Assembly: GCA_007922195.1 (NCBI GenBank)
Contig: ML682028.1
Span: 18,347,214-18,411,213 of the forward strand
Length of the DNA: 64,000 nucleotides
Reading direction: 5' to 3'
Origin: Podocnemis expansa
Lineage: Eukaryota; Chordata; Testudines; Podocnemididae
Shown: positions 30,216-45,200 of the stretch, in pieces
Layout: the number at the start of each line of letters is the position of its first letter
How positions within the stretch are numbered: the first letter of the stretch is position 1
Position numbers and translations under genes: made by a program
Notes under the pieces: model-generated
What the model was told of the DNA's origin: nothing
Seen by the model: only the letters and a program-made list of their open reading frames with translations
The model's database searches: none

Positions 30216-33200
30216 GTGGGTCTGTTATTGGCTGAGGGCTGATTGAGGTAGTGCCACCATTTTCTGATCTGCCACTAAGTTCTAGAAACAACACTCTGAT
30301 TATTCACACTTTTAACACTGCTGGAAAGGTGCTTAATCTCTAAAATAATGAGCGAGTTCTGATGATGCACAGCTCTGTAGAAACAGAAGGAAGACATTCC
30401 TTGTCTTAAAGCAGAATCTAAAATATCACTTGCAGTGCTATAGTCAGGTCAGTCCCAGGGCATGAGAAAGACCAGGTAGTACATTTTATTGGATTGATTC
30501 TGTTGGTGAAAGAGAACCTGAAGACTAGCTTGGCATAAGCTAGAAAGCTTGTCCCTTTCACCCACAGAAGTTGGATCAATAAAGAGATATTTACATTTTA
30601 GCTTGACAAGTCGGGCAAGGTATTACTAGAGCCCTGGATGGGTACAAATACGTAGATCTGTATCCACAATAAATGATCCGCAAATATCCGCATCACTTGT
30701 TCTAGCCTAAAGTCTGCATTTCATTCTGCAAAGTTACACGCATACACTACTTTAAACGCAATACTCCAAGAAAAGAAAAATATGACCTGAATATATTCTT
30801 GGTAAAGTAACATTTCACTGCCAAACGTGCCCTGTCTTGGCCCAAGGATTTTAAATCTCTTTTAGAAATACCTTTACCACAATACTGCAAGATGTATGGA
30901 TGCCAGCAAACCCACATTTTCAGTAACCAAAAGCCAAGCCCTTCAAGAGGATGCACACACTTCATTATAGATGATGTACTCGTGTGCTTTTCTTTTCAGG
31001 TTGTTAATTTGCAAACTTCTAAAATAACCTTCAAAATAAAAGAGATGATGGCTCAGGCCCTTATTCCCAGACAACATATGCGGCCACAACACTCAAATCC
31101 TTTGGAAGGAAATTCTCTTATATGCAGGGAGCCTGCACAAGACTTAGAACAGCACCAAAGGTCTAAAGTTGAGAACATGGGGGTACACACAGGACTCAAC
31201 TTAATCTTCTGTGAATTTAACCCTGAGTGTCTCTCTCTCCTCCCTCTCAAAGATACTGGCTTGCAAAATGTATTTTCTGAAATTAAATGAAAACTTGATA
31301 GAAATAAGATACCATCATTAGACTTCCTTCACTGCCCCCACACTGCTAACTCCCATTCAGATCAATATGTGGCCCCGCACACTGAGCAAGCGAACAGCTC
31401 CATGTGTACGCCGACACCAGTTTCTTACCTTGCCGATTGAAATCCATTGGTGGCTGTTTGCAGTCCTGAGCTCGGTGACCGCTGGCCCCACAGTTGTAAC
31501 AAGAAAGGTTCCCATTTTTCTTGTGGCTTGAACCACTGCCGTTTCCCATCATTCCTTGTGCCTGATACACCCCTGCTGTCCCCGCCATGAAGTTCTGCAT
31601 TGGGGGCACTGTGAACGTGGACTGCCCACTCATTACAGAGTCTGGTGCTAACCCACCATTGTAGGGAGAATGAACCATGGGGAAAGTCGTGCTGTTGTTG
31701 TACTGCTGTGTGTTGATGTAGCCATTACTACAGAGGGGACTGAAGGGTAGGAACGGAAAGGTGAACATTGAGGAACCTGAAAACGGGTGCTGGAAATAGT
31801 TAGCATAACTGATGGTCATTCCACCGGAACCACAGTTCCCACTACACCCACAGGAGCTACACACCATACACCCTGGGGGCTGCTGCTGCTGGTGGTGGTG
31901 GTGGTGATGGTTCTGGTTCTGATTTGGTACAGGGACACTCCCTGCTGATCCGCTGCTGCTGCTGCTATAGAAACTGTTCTCTGCAACAGACGACAGCGTG
32001 GGGCTAGAACTGGGGGGAGGACAGCTGGGCAGATTTGCCACATTTGCAAATGACGTGGCTGGGTGGCTGCCGGAAGAGGCAGTGTTACTGTTCGCACAGA
32101 AGCTGCCTGGCATTGGGGCAACCGGCATGCTGCTCATCGCAGAAAAGGCAACTTTGGTGTTGGCTGTATAGAGAGCAGTCCGGGGATTGATTATTGCAGG
32201 AGACACACTTATTTGCATATTACTGGAGCAGGAAGTTTGTCCGGCCGTGGCAGAATCCGTAGGAATAGAGGACGACACCAGAAGCTTGATAGGTGGACGC
32301 GCCATGTGGAAGACTGCGCTGGATGATACAGTGGCAGCAGCACTCGTTTCTGCTGTTGATGAAGCCTGTTGAGTTGTTTTTATCACTCTGTCCAGAGTTG
32401 AAGCATGGACAACTTTGGTTCGAGGACCAAAGTTAACAGTAGATGAAGTGCCGTTTTCAGGAACTCCTGACAGTAGCTGGAGCGGCTGATGGGGAGATGA
32501 TGTGGGCATCACATCAACTACTGAATTTCCAAAGCTCTTATCCATTTTAATGCTGCTTCTAGGTCCGGCTGAAACTTTATTTCTTTCTTCTAAAGACAAA
32601 AGCGAATGCACAGAAGAGGAAAGAAGTTTCATGTCTGTATTTCGTTCCGACTTGTGCATTGAATTTAGCATTCGAATAGGGCTGAGATGAGTGGAGGCTG
32701 CTGTCAGTATTTGCATTGGCAAGGGATGGTGGCCAGAAGGACTGGAGCCTGTGTCATTCTGCACAGGTAGAACCTGGGCTGTGGGTCTTGCTGAGGCTGA
32801 TGTGAAATGATTGAGTAACATCACTGGCTTCTCCTTGTCTGAACCCTCCAGGTGAATCTCTAAACCTAGAGACAGAAAGATCCATAAATCCCTAGATGGG
32901 GCAGATCAACACAAATATAAGCTTTTCTTGGTTTTCCTTACGTCTCTCATTCTCCTCAGCGCTATCTGAGCTCTCTTCCCTGGTCTGGATCCCCATGGGA
33001 CTGGAAGAGGAACTTGAGTATTCAGAAGAACTACCTTCTCGGGGAAGGGGGTGGGCCGGCTGATCCACATCTACACGTAGCTCTGAGGACAGAATATGCA
33101 TGATAGTTAAAAAATGTGAAAACTATTTGCAAATTGTCACCTGTATGCCAAAAGCCTAGTACAATACTGCGGTTTATGAATGTGTCTCCAGCAGTATCCT

Positions 33201-36200
33201 GACATTAATACATAAAGTTGCTTCAGGCTAGTGGGCCTTCACATTGACCCAAAGAGCAGGAGTCCAGAGGAGTAATGGTTACTCAGAGCCGAGTCAGCTC
33301 TTCATATGCAAATTATGCTTATTACATGTTGGTGTCACTCAGATATCACCATGAACAAGGCTCTTCACTGAATCAGCTAAATTTTGGAAGAATGTGATCA
33401 AAGGACTGACACAAATAAACCAATTCAGCTGGAATTTGAGGGTTAGGACAGTAAAGGTATGAGCTTGCTGTTGTGCAAGAATATATTCGCCTTAAACCAG
33501 TTTATAGCTTAAGATGGCAAACTGTTCTCAATATTGCTTATTTACCTGCAGCATGGTTGCCACGAATACTCTGGATAGGTCCTACATGAGTAGTAGGAGG
33601 GACCCTTGCCACCCCACTGCTGGTAACTGAAGGTGGTGTTGCTGGATTTAGGCACCGTTTCTCTGATTTTTCTCTGCAGGGGTGGAGGGAAAAAAACAAC
33701 TGGTTTAAACAACTCGGTATTTAAACAGGTTTTTGAATGAAACTGAGGTAGATCTATGTTGTCTGACTCAGTATTTTCTACAATGATGCTAAATCTAAAC
33801 ATTTGGAAGTTAAATCAACCCTAACCACCACTTCTGGCTGGAATTTACATCAGCCTTTCTTGTTATATGGTATTACACTGAGCTACTGATTTACACAAGG
33901 TATGGAGGAAGGTACATGTGAAAACACCACAAAGAGAGAGGCTATGTAGAACAGAATTTTGTCTGATTAACTCAACACAGTGAAACAGAAAGCTGGCCCT
34001 TCATTTCAAAGAGGAACTTAAATGCAGACAGTTTAAGGGATTAAGTTCATTGTGATCCAGACATCACAACCTGAAGCCTGGTCTACACTACAAAGAGCCT
34101 CTCTTGATGTGTCTCTACACTCAAATTTTGTCCCCAGCTGACATCAGCGCCTTTCCATGGCATTGTGATACCACCACCACCCTGAGCAGCATGGAGCCAT
34201 GTTTGATCTACTAAGGTTGATGCAGTGCTAGTGTAGACACTGCACAACCTGTGTTGACCCCACCAGTCCTCCAGCAGCTGCCCACTTCCCTTCAACAGTG
34301 ACTGCTTAGGTCACAGCTGTAAACGCTACTGGTCACAGCTGTAAACGCTACCAGAAGTCTCACCGCTTTAAAACCCTCTACTTTTTTGGTATGTCTTTTC
34401 CTGATTGTCCACCTTGGTGAGCACACCTAGCTGCTCTCCCAGTGGTCCATGCCAGCTCAACATGCTAGGAGCTCTCCTAGGAGTAGACAGAAGGTATTGG
34501 ATCTTCTGGGCCATGGACATGCTGTAGAAATGTCGTAATCTATGAACCGATTATATGGGGGATGCAAGCAAGGGGTACGCAACAGGGATCAACAGCAATG
34601 CTATATGAAAGCAAAGGAACTGTGGCCGGCAAACCAATAATCTGGTGTTGAGCCACAGACCTGCTGCTTTTAAGAGTCGCATGCCATATTTGGCATAGAC
34701 CTCATCAGCACCCTACAAACCACAATGTACCCCCCCTTTGAGGAGCCCAAAACAGAGAGCAAAGAGGGGAGATATGGCAGGGGGAGGCAGCAATGTCAAC
34801 AGCCAGGACCTGTTTGAGACTCCACCATAGTCTACTATTCTTGACAGTCAAGCAGGAAGAGCCCAGTGAGGGGAAGGGATAGCAGTTAAGTGTGTGCATA
34901 TAATTCTCTTACAGTGTTCACATTTAAAGATGGCACCCAGTCCATCTCCAAACTAAAAACCACAGGCATCCATTTGTGACTGGTTTACTTGTGTGAGAAG
35001 AGGCAGAGTTAACCAACACAGGCAGACTTGGTATCTTCTTGTCATTCCCATTGGTTAGGCCAGGACATATGGAGCTCTTTGTTTATGTGCAAGGGTTGAT
35101 GTCCCTTGCATCCTCCCAAAAGAGCTGCATGAAAAAACCTTTCAGAAAGATCCTTTGCAGTCCTCTCCCAAAGGTTTCTAGGGATGGCAGCCTTATTTCT
35201 TCCTCCATTACAGGATGCTTTTCCACACCACTCTGCAGGGAGCTGGGCTCACATCAGTGCAATTTGCAGGCCACTGGTATACAAGCCTGCTTGTCTTCAG
35301 GATGCCAGAAGCAGATGTGCTTTTTGTCTGTTAACTTCAGGAGCGCAATAGCAAGTAAAGCCACCTCTGCTGTCTGTGGCAAATAGGGTCAATATTCATT
35401 GCCAGTGCCCCATATCTGTACCCATGGAATATGGACAGAAATTTTACTGTTTCATGCAACTGAAATTCTTCCTCCATTGGCAGACCATACTCACCATGGC
35501 TGGAGCTGCAGCTCTCAAAATGAAGTGTCAATAGGCATGTCTGATTAAAAGTTTTGATGGGAATGAGAGAAGGGAGTTGTTAAACTTATCTTTCCCTTTT
35601 CAGTATGACTGTAAATCCACACATAAACCAGACATGCAGCAGCAGCTGCTGCCATTGAGGCCTGTGGGATCCCCCTCTGCACCCACAGAACTCTTGACTG
35701 TGATGAGAAGGAGAAAGAAAAGGCCTAGGGTAGGGATCTCAAACATATGGCCCATGGGCCACATGCAGCCCCTAAAGCTATTTCCTGCGGCCCACCATGA
35801 CACGATCGTTACCAATATTTGCAATATCATTCTATGGAAAGGTTTCAGTGGTGCAGCCCTCGGGCTACCGTACTAATCCCCATGTGGCCCTCTGCTAGTC
35901 CTCATGCAGCCCTCATGGTGATTTGAGTTTGAGACCCCTGGACTAGGGGAACACATTCAGCAAGATCCTGCAAGACATGGCTGCATCACGCAGTGAACAA
36001 AGGATCTAGATAATCAATATGGCAGAGAGCTTGGAGAAGGAAAGAGTAGACAGGAGAAAGGTCCAGGAAAAGGACAGAGAGATGCACCAGGGCTTAACAC
36101 TTCTCCTCATCCACCAAGTCCTGCACATTGTAGAGAGTCACAGTCCTGCACAGCAGCAGACAATTAAAGGCCTCACACAGTTGCATGACAACACCCTTCC

Positions 36201-39200
36201 GTTGCGTATTTCTCAGGGACCAGTAGTAAATTGATGTTGCAAGCTTCCAGAATTCTATTATAGGAGCTTCTCCACTGTCAGTATAGCTCCCATTACACAA
36301 GAACAGCCAAACTGGGTGAAACCAATGGTTTATCTAGCTCATTATCCTGTCTTACGGAAGTGGCCAGTGCCAAGTCCTTCAGAGGGAATGAACTGAACAG
36401 GGCAATCATTGAGTGTGCCGTCCCATCATCCACTCCCAGTTTCCAGCTTAGGATAGCCGGAGCATGAGGTACACCCCTGATCATCTTGGCTAGCAGCCAC
36501 TATCTTCCATGAAAATTATCTAATTCTTTTTTGAACCCAGTTATAGTTTTGGCCTTCACAACATTTCCTAGCAATGAGTTGTGTGACTGAAATAGTACTT
36601 CCTTGGTTTGTTTTAAACCTGCTGTCTATTGATTTCATTGGGTGAGCCCCAATTCTTGTGACATGTGAAAGGGTTATTAAGACTTCCTTTTTCACTTTCT
36701 CCAGACCACTCAGAATTCACAGATCTCTGTCATACACTCTCTTTGTTGGGTTTTTCCCCCAGATGAGGTGTTCATCTCTTTAATCTCTCCTCATATAGAA
36801 GCTGGTTCTATACTGCAGTAGTCTGTTACTCATCTGTGTACTTTTCTAATAGAAATTTGAGGTGTGGTAACCAGAACTGCACACAGTACTCAAGATGTGG
36901 GTGCAGCATGGATTTTTCTAGTCTTATATTTTGTCTTATCTGACCCTTTGCTAACACTGTTTAGGCTGTTGACTGCCACGGTACACTGACTGGAGGTTTT
37001 CAAAAAAGCTCTTGAACAGTTTTAAAAGGAACAGCAGCGAAGACATTGAATATATGGTCAGCTAGACACATTTATGTGGCCCACTTGGCATATTTGGATT
37101 CCGGAGAGTTAGCCCTTCCAGTATAAAGCCAGTGTTTCTCACCGTGCATTACTGAATTTCATCTGCCATTTTGTCACCAGTCACCCAGTTTTACGAGATT
37201 CTGGTATCCCTGCGCTGGATGGGGTGTGGTGAGCTCAGCACACAAACCTAAGAACATGGTCTTTTGCATCCAGAAGTTCTGCAGTCACTGCTCATCATCT
37301 TAAACTTGCATTATGATGTGCTTTCATCAGTCAGTGCTTGTTTTTTGAACCCAAAAATGTGCTCCACTGACTACAGCTGCTCCATAAATGCCAACAAGAA
37401 TCCTGAATTGTTTTTTTGCAGTCTCTCTCAGTATGCTGTCCTCAAGGAAATCCTGACAGCCTCCGTGGTTGCAGTACTTCCTTCAAAGTGAAAATAGAGG
37501 AAGATTGTGTGTCCTGTACTTGCAGCATCCACGAGAATAGCAGAGTTTGCAGGTTCCATGTGTCTGTCAGAGATGATGGTCACCTGAAGTGCTGAGTGGG
37601 TTTGTGGGATTTAAAAAAAAAAAAAAAAAAAAAAAAAGTCATGAGAACTCTGAGATAAGGCTGGTATTATGGGACGTAGAAAGCTGCAGGCTAGCATTGT
37701 GACTCCTTGCTCCCAGAGATCCTTGCACAACTCATTTCTACCCCAGAATGTATGGTGAAAAGTTCCCAACAGGCATTGTGCTGGACAGTGTGTATGGCAC
37801 ACTGGGATACTTACTCTTGGTGCACTGTAGCGTGCATTGGTAAAAGCAATCTTGGTGCATATGCACAGCATCGATGCAAGCAATCACGCATGCTTGTGCC
37901 TGAGTGATTTCCAAACACCAGCAGCTGCATGTCAACATAATTTGTATTGTCCCAAGTTTGTAGTGTAGACACGGTCTGGCTAATAACAATATTGGGAGAG
38001 GAGTGTAGTGTGTATAAAAAAGAAAAGGAAAAACACTGAAATAGTTTTAAGATAAACGTTTCCTTGTAGCAGAGGCAGCAAATGCATGGTCAGCTCAGTG
38101 CGTTATGGATCCCACATGGCATGGTTGGATTCCAGAGTTAACCTTTCAAATGTAAAAACTGTAACCAATGCAATGTTCTCTTCCTGAGTCTGCATGGATC
38201 CCGCATGCATGTGAACTCTCTCACTTCTGCTTTAATCTGATTAGGTTGGTAATGCCAAAGCTCAGTGACAACACTTCACCATGTCATCAGCTATTTATTC
38301 ACAGTTTACTACATCAGTGAGGATGGGAAACAAGTGAAAGTGAAGCCCAGCACAGGAAGAAAAATGCAGAGAAGAGAAAGAAGGAAACTAAAAAGGACTG
38401 GGAAAAAGAAACAGGAAGAAATAGCATTACTGCTAGTGGTGAGAATGATTTTGCCCCCGAGTGATGCTGAATTCAACCTTAACAACACTGAAGACAATGA
38501 GGAATTTAGTTACTCCATACAGTGACTATTCCACCTTTGATCTTGATACAAATACCCCACTGACACGAGTGGCTGTTTCACAGTGAACTGAGGGGAGGAG
38601 TGGGTAATCCTAAATTTATGCTCCAAGTCACAATTAAAAATGGAACTTGAGCCTCTTCAAAAGTAAAGTTTACATGTTTACCTTTCAGTGTCTGTGATTC
38701 AAATATTGCAGGTCTGAAAGCTTAAAAGTGAAGAGTCCTGTGGCACTTCTAAAGACTAACAAATGTATTTGTTGCATGAACCTGAAAATTTTCAAAGGCA
38801 TTTTCAAGCATCTGATAAAGTGGTATTTTCTCCCACGAAAGCTCATGCGGTAAATAAATTTGTTAAGTCTTTAAACAGGACTCCTTGTTTGTTCTGTTGA
38901 ACTAGACTTACACAGCTTACCACCCTGGAACTTGAAAGTGACATTCATTGTCCAGCGTGAGATAAATTAGTAAACAACAGAAAAAAAACAAACTGTGAAA
39001 AGTAATACTGATTTTACAGGTTTTTTTCTTCTGTGTTAATAATTTAAGGAGTAATTAATAGCACAGTTAAAGAAATGTGTTTACTTGATTGACAGTGTTC
39101 ATTTAAAGATGTTCAGTTCACTAATTTTTTTGGGTGTTTATCTTACTGGCTTCAGATGATCAATAATAAAACAGTAAGCCAGCTACAAATAATCCTTATT

Positions 39201-42200
39201 TTCAAAATTTTTTAAATTACTTAAGCCTCCACACCTCTGTGAAGGAGAAGTACAATCCAGATTTACACACAGGGAAGCCTGGAAGATTTAACAATTTGTT
39301 CTCCTCACAAAACAAAACCCAGACTAAAATTGGGAATAAATTCAAGAGCTTGTACAATTCTAGACCATAGTGCCACCTAACAAGATCTTACAAAATGAAA
39401 AAGACAGACCCCTCCTTACAAACACACTTACTTTTCCAATTCCAGCTGGGTTTTGAGTTTTTTCTTTGCGCCCATGGTGAGAGATTCAAATTTATTCAGA
39501 TCTTCTTCAGTAAGGCTCAGAAACTTTTATGGAAGAAAATATGGAACTGATTTTACAGGCAGTATATGGATATATACATTTCAAATGACTAACGTAGTCT
39601 CATCTTCAATGATTGCCAGTTCTCAAAAGCATCTTACAGACTCCTATAAATATTTACACATGTATAAAATAAGTTTTATTCCAATTTTAAATTAAAGACT
39701 TAGGCCATTGGATGACTTGCATATTCTGAAGAGGGTTTTTATTTTAATTACAAATATACTGTTTAAGTATCAGCCTTTATCAATCATTCATAACAAAGAC
39801 AATGTAGCCTGTGTGTTTTCTGAAAGGCAATTTTGTACTATAGATGTACCAAATAAAGCCCACGTTGTGGTTCCCTAAAGCCCCAATGCCATTCTCAGAC
39901 TCCTTTCTCAAGTGTCCATTGGGCAACTATAAGAATGACACAGCATTTAGGAAACAGGGGATTTTGGGGCTAGTCAAGTTAGCAAAAGCAACAGCTGACA
40001 AATTTTGGGAAAGACAAATTGTAAGGACCAGATTAATGTTGCAAATTTCTACCGCTCCTTTCTCTAAGGAACAGTTAATGTACATAGCACTACTATTACC
40101 TCAGTGAGGATGGGACTGTAGCACAATGCAAGGCCATTAACTACTTCCTAGCACGCAGGATACTGCTATAACCTCAGAAATAGAAGGGAGCCAGTGGCAA
40201 AGTGGTGAAAGATGAATGACCCATAGGGCAGGGGATTCTTTGGTTATGTTTGATTTATTTATGTAAATTGTTTTGACTTATGGTGATACAGATTGGCTGC
40301 TGTAAAAGTGTTGATTATTGCTGCTTTATTTCTGCCGAGTCAACCTAGAGTATATCAGGTGGTTCTAAAAAAAGTTAAAATGTAAATTTCTGTTCCCTGA
40401 GTATGTCATTTGAACAGAGAAATCATTTAGCTATCCCATCTAGAGCAGAGTTCACTTTTGTTGCATGGGTCAGCGTAGCTGCAAACTTACCATGAACATT
40501 TTTCAACAGAATATATGTATCAATCTAAGCACAGCAATGATTTGGGGAGAAAAAGCCAAACATTAAAATATGCACAATTTTATCAGAAAAAGGAAACATG
40601 ACAATGTATTTTTCCCCTCTAAATGAGGAAAACTGAAAGTAGAAAAATGAGGCCTTAAGCCATGATTATGAAAATAATGTCTTTCAAGCTATGCTGCAAT
40701 GTTGAAAAGATCATTGCAATTCAGAGCTGTGACTTAAAAGGCTAATTATTTAATCCACCAGAGGGCACTCAAAGATCAAATACAATAAGCGTAGGTGGTT
40801 CATTTTACAACATGTACGTTACAGATAAAGCTGGGTATTAAAGCATGGTTACATTCCTCTGATTAAAAGCCAATGCACTACGACAGCATTCATTACAGTT
40901 TGCATGCAAACGTTCATGCAAGTATTTTTTGTTCACAACAATTTTGGGGGACAGAGTGACACATCCAACACTCATGCACGTTTACGTACAAAGAAACTCA
41001 TCTCAGAAGTGAATGTTGACATGCATCAAGGCTTTTACAAATAGGAGCAAAAAATCAATCAACAAGTGGAATGAAATGTGACTCAGAAATCTTAGACAAT
41101 CTATTGCACACCAAGGACGAATGGTGAACAAGAAGAGCAAAGGGGGTTTTGCCAACAGTTGAGAATTCTGAACAAATTAGGAAATATTTAAAACTGAAGT
41201 CTGTTGCAAGCTCATACACCAAAATGGAAAATGATTTAATCAAAAAAGTGTTCTTACAAATAGTTTTCCCACCTCTAGCTGCAAATATCAGCCATTCTAA
41301 ATGTAGAATATGAACTTTTTCATTTTGTTTTTCTATCCATGCGAAAGAATATGCAGCTCATTTAAAAACCAAATTCCTCTCTCTTATCTAGCCCACAACT
41401 TTACCTTCTCCATTGTGAGTTGTTTGAAGACAGGATAATACTTATGCAGTCGCAGTTTCCTGAGCCAGTCTAAAATCCCATTTTGCTCCTGGGTCTGGGG
41501 TGTCTGTGGACTGGAAGACAAGATGGGTGAAGAGGCATCCATTTGGGAGCGGTAGGCCAATGATGAGCCTGTACTCCCTGAATGAGAACAGTGGGGTAGT
41601 GCAACTGAAGAAACTGCTGAGTGCTGTACGTGATTTTGAGAAGCCTGAATGCCAGCCACTCCACATATGGGTCTGCAAAATAGAAAAATAATTGGATTTA
41701 ACATACTGAATTATTGCCATGCAGAGTTATAATTCACCAATAAAATAAAGGACAATGTTTCTGTGATCCATAAAACACTGCTTATTTACAAGTTACTGAT
41801 TTATATTTTTAAAATCCCCCACTGTTAATCCAATGAAAACAGTCTAGGTTACATCTAATATTAAAATTGAGATTCCAATATTGGCACAGCTTTCCTTCCT
41901 GTAACAGAATATAAGAACTTGTGTTTGTCCCATATAGTTTAAAAAAAAAAAAATCCATTCAGAAGTGATGGCAAAGGGCCATCAGTCCAATATTTGAAGG
42001 AAAAAAATCTGTTGTGAGATGGTTTTTACACATGTGCAGTGAGTCAGTCACTTCAGTTACCAGTACTTCCCCCCTCCTTGGTCTTTCCACTTTCAGTGGA
42101 GAAAACAAGAATCACTCCTCAACTGTAAAGTGTTCATTACTTGGTTTCTGGATTGGTCAAATCCTCAGCAAAAAGAGCCTTCCTTGGAAGAGGTCAGTAG

Positions 42201-45200
42201 TGGCCTCCCTCAGAAAAGCCAGATTCACAGCTGAACAACACTGCCCTTAAAGCAAGAAACATACTATACTAAGTGGAGCATGGAGGAAACCCCCCCCCCA
42301 CATTAATATTAGAGAAGAGCATGGCTGTTTAAGTAGCGCAGTGCCTCCACTGATTATGGCTACTGTTTACTACTTCTACTCAGGTAATGTCAAGGAGATC
42401 CCAGTCAGAGCTCAGGGCCAGCTTGAGCTAGATATGTACATGCATATTAAGAGAAGATGCTCCCTGCCCCAAAGACAAACGAGAGTGAGGAACAGCTGGG
42501 TACAAGTCACAGATGTGCAGTGCCAGCTAAGACTGAGAGAAGTACGAGAAGTGTAATAAGCAACAATCACAGAGATTCTCCCACCACTGTGGGTCAGCTG
42601 GCTCTAACAGCCAGGGGAGTGCTCATGGAAATGGATCGTCACAGTTCTCCCATTCTCTGCAATTCCTCTCAGGGCAGGTAATAACATTACACTAAAAATG
42701 CCAGCTACTTGTCTACGTTGGCACTCTCTCCACCGCTAGCACGCGCATGGGCTGTGCTCAAGTTAGCGTCTCCTAAACTCTTCAGGGCAGAGAAAGTCAG
42801 CAAAGAACTGTAGCTTTCAGGAGTTCGCTGCTCTGAGACCAACTCAAAGGAGCACGCATCCCCAAACGCGTACAACACTACATCTATACAAAACGCATCT
42901 TCCTAACAGGGACATGCAGGTGGTTATCCAAATGAAAGAATTTACAGCTCTACATCAGACAGAAATCAGCTTTCTCACCTTCCAGATGCACCCAGTGTAG
43001 TGACTACTTTATAGAGGGAGGGGTTGGCAGGACCTAAACAGGGAAATTAAAAAACAAAATTTTGACTGGCATCAGTCTACTAAATTTATGTCAATAATGT
43101 GCTTTTTCAAAAACTGTTTGTTTAAACTCACTTGAACTCTGAAGTTGCTGGGAAGAAGCTGAAGTGCTGAAGAATTTCTTGACATGGTCGTTTTTTAGCA
43201 CATGGGAAGGTAATGATGCCAAATACCTAAAAGTTAATTTACAAAATCATGTTTGTCTTTCAGTTAGCCATGAAATCAACACTGAAATCTAGACTGCAAT
43301 TTGCATTTACCTTTACTTCTTTCCATGCCTATTGAATTCATGCTTTCCCTTTATACTGTCTCTATTGTGGCTAATAGTTTATACTCAAAGCTGATTACAA
43401 TCTTATGAATACAAGAGGTTGGAAGAGTGAACAATTACAAGACAGAGTGTACAGACATAAACTTGAAAATTGCCTGTAAAAATTGTCAGAATAAAGCCCA
43501 TAAAATATAGCTGCCCACTATTGTGCCCTTTAAGCTTTCAGATGAACAGTAGGTATAATGTCAGGCAATACAGTAAAAAAAGACTAAAACTGGTGTGTCA
43601 TGGTTTTCTTCTAGCTCCTTCCTCTTCTTGGAAACTAAAAATGGCAATCTTCTAGAACTTTATAATGTATAAAACATATATTATATTCATTCCCATTACC
43701 AGAGTTTTTCCTACAAAGCAAAACAAAACAAAACAAAACAAAACAAAAAAGTTCTATTCTTACCTGCCAAATCATCTCCATATTCTGACAGTGATAAAAA
43801 ATATTGTTGAAAAGTAAGAAAAATGGTTTGGGGAAAATGTTTGACAGCTGTTCACATATGTAATGTCTAAAAAGACAGTGGGTCAAAAGTTACTCCTATA
43901 AACATACACACAGCTTCCAACCTGAAAGTTGACAGTTCATCTTCATAGACATGAGTAAGTCACTAACGTGAAAAATGAAAACACTGCAATTCGGAGGTCT
44001 TTATTTTGTAACGTATTCAGCGTTTTAAAAATAAACTTCTGTCTCTCCCTGTTGGATGGATAGAACCCTTGCTTTGTAAAGAGAGAGTGTTCTGCTAGCC
44101 TGGACTTGCAGAAAACTGTTGCTAACAGCAGCAGCAATCAAGATATGAAGTCTAAAAGGGATTATTTAAACATTAACTGTATTTCTCATTGCAATCTCAG
44201 CATACATTGGTTGCAAAAATAGTGCCCATGGTGCCGTTCCAACACCAGTAGTAATGGTAAAGAAATGCTGTCTTGACTAGGAAAACAAGGTGCTTGGCAA
44301 GCACATTAACATTAATTAGTATGTTTTCCAGTAAAACTGTATGTAGAGCAGACAGGTATCAAAAAATTCAGCTGGTCCTTGTCAGCTCTTAAATTCTGCT
44401 TGAAGAACCGTTTGAGCACTTCAAATAAACCAACCAAATGTCAAGTGCTTGCTGACATTATTTTGCTTGACAGTGTTCCAAATTAGATAGTTTAAAACTA
44501 TTCTGGTTGGTCCACAATGGCCAAGTGAATTATGCTGGGAAGAGCCTTTTAAACTACATATTAATAGGATTTAGGTGCCACTGCACGTGGGTCTTGAGAA
44601 CAACTAATGAGAAATAGAAAATTGTTGAGGCCTTTGAACATACAAGTGAACCACTTTACATGAGCATAGCTGCTTACTTTGCTCCAAAGTAATAGTAACG
44701 AAACAATGTGATTCACGTTAACTACGAGAACAGCAAAACAAACCGTGAAAGTGTTTAAAAGACATCACCACATAAACAAAGATTGCCCTCAAAAGTGTTT
44801 TCTCCTGTATTTTTTTCAACTCGTTCTGGCTATGTTTTTCTGTTAAGGACCCAGACTAATTTTACAGTTCTTACTCAGGCAAAACTCCCATTCGCAAGAT
44901 AAGGTCTTGAGTGAATATCACAATAGGCTACTTCATTAAAGGAGAAAAAAAAGAAAGAAAAAAAAAGCCAAAACAATCTTTTCTTCCTGCCACTTCTCAC
45001 AAGTAGTTAATCCAAGTGTGGGCTCTTACTAAATTCCATACTGAACAAGTTTAGAACGTCACTCTTCACATACTTTGTACTTTAAATGATCTAAACATGA
45101 TCACTTTTTCAAGGAAATATTTCTACTGGAAAGTCATAAGCCATTATTTACCTCTATTAAGGAGCCCCATGATTTGTACTTTTTTCAAAAGTGTAAGCCC

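Larger units (their letters stand above)
34081..37970. mobile_element. Degraded PIF-Harbinger-type transposon (composite, 3.9 kb)
   Basis: Perfect 14-bp inverted ends GTCTACACTACAAA (34081-34094) and TTTGTAGTGTAGAC (37957-37970). A Myb/SANT-like gene remnant lies on the left (near 34605). A coiled-coil-like frame with MAESLEKERVDRRKVQEKDR lies at 36019-36230. Such Myb/SANT proteins accompany Harbinger transposases. A hAT MITE (35731) and a CR1 fragment (36293) are nested inside. It could also be two neighbouring MITEs; I could not identify a transposase frame. Confidence 0.5.

Noticed and set aside
31346..31428. Read-through C-terminus of the large ZCCHC14 exon
   Set aside because: A strong GTAAG donor at 31428-31427 joins in phase to the conserved final exon at 28915-28860.
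38265..38525. 86-codon + strand ORF with a Lys/Arg-rich middle
   Set aside because: Adjacent to Harbinger debris, no family match, no splice evidence; could be a transposon leftover but cannot be assigned.
39844..40107. 87-codon + strand ORF in a ZCCHC14 intron
   Set aside because: No recognisable motif; length is within chance expectation.
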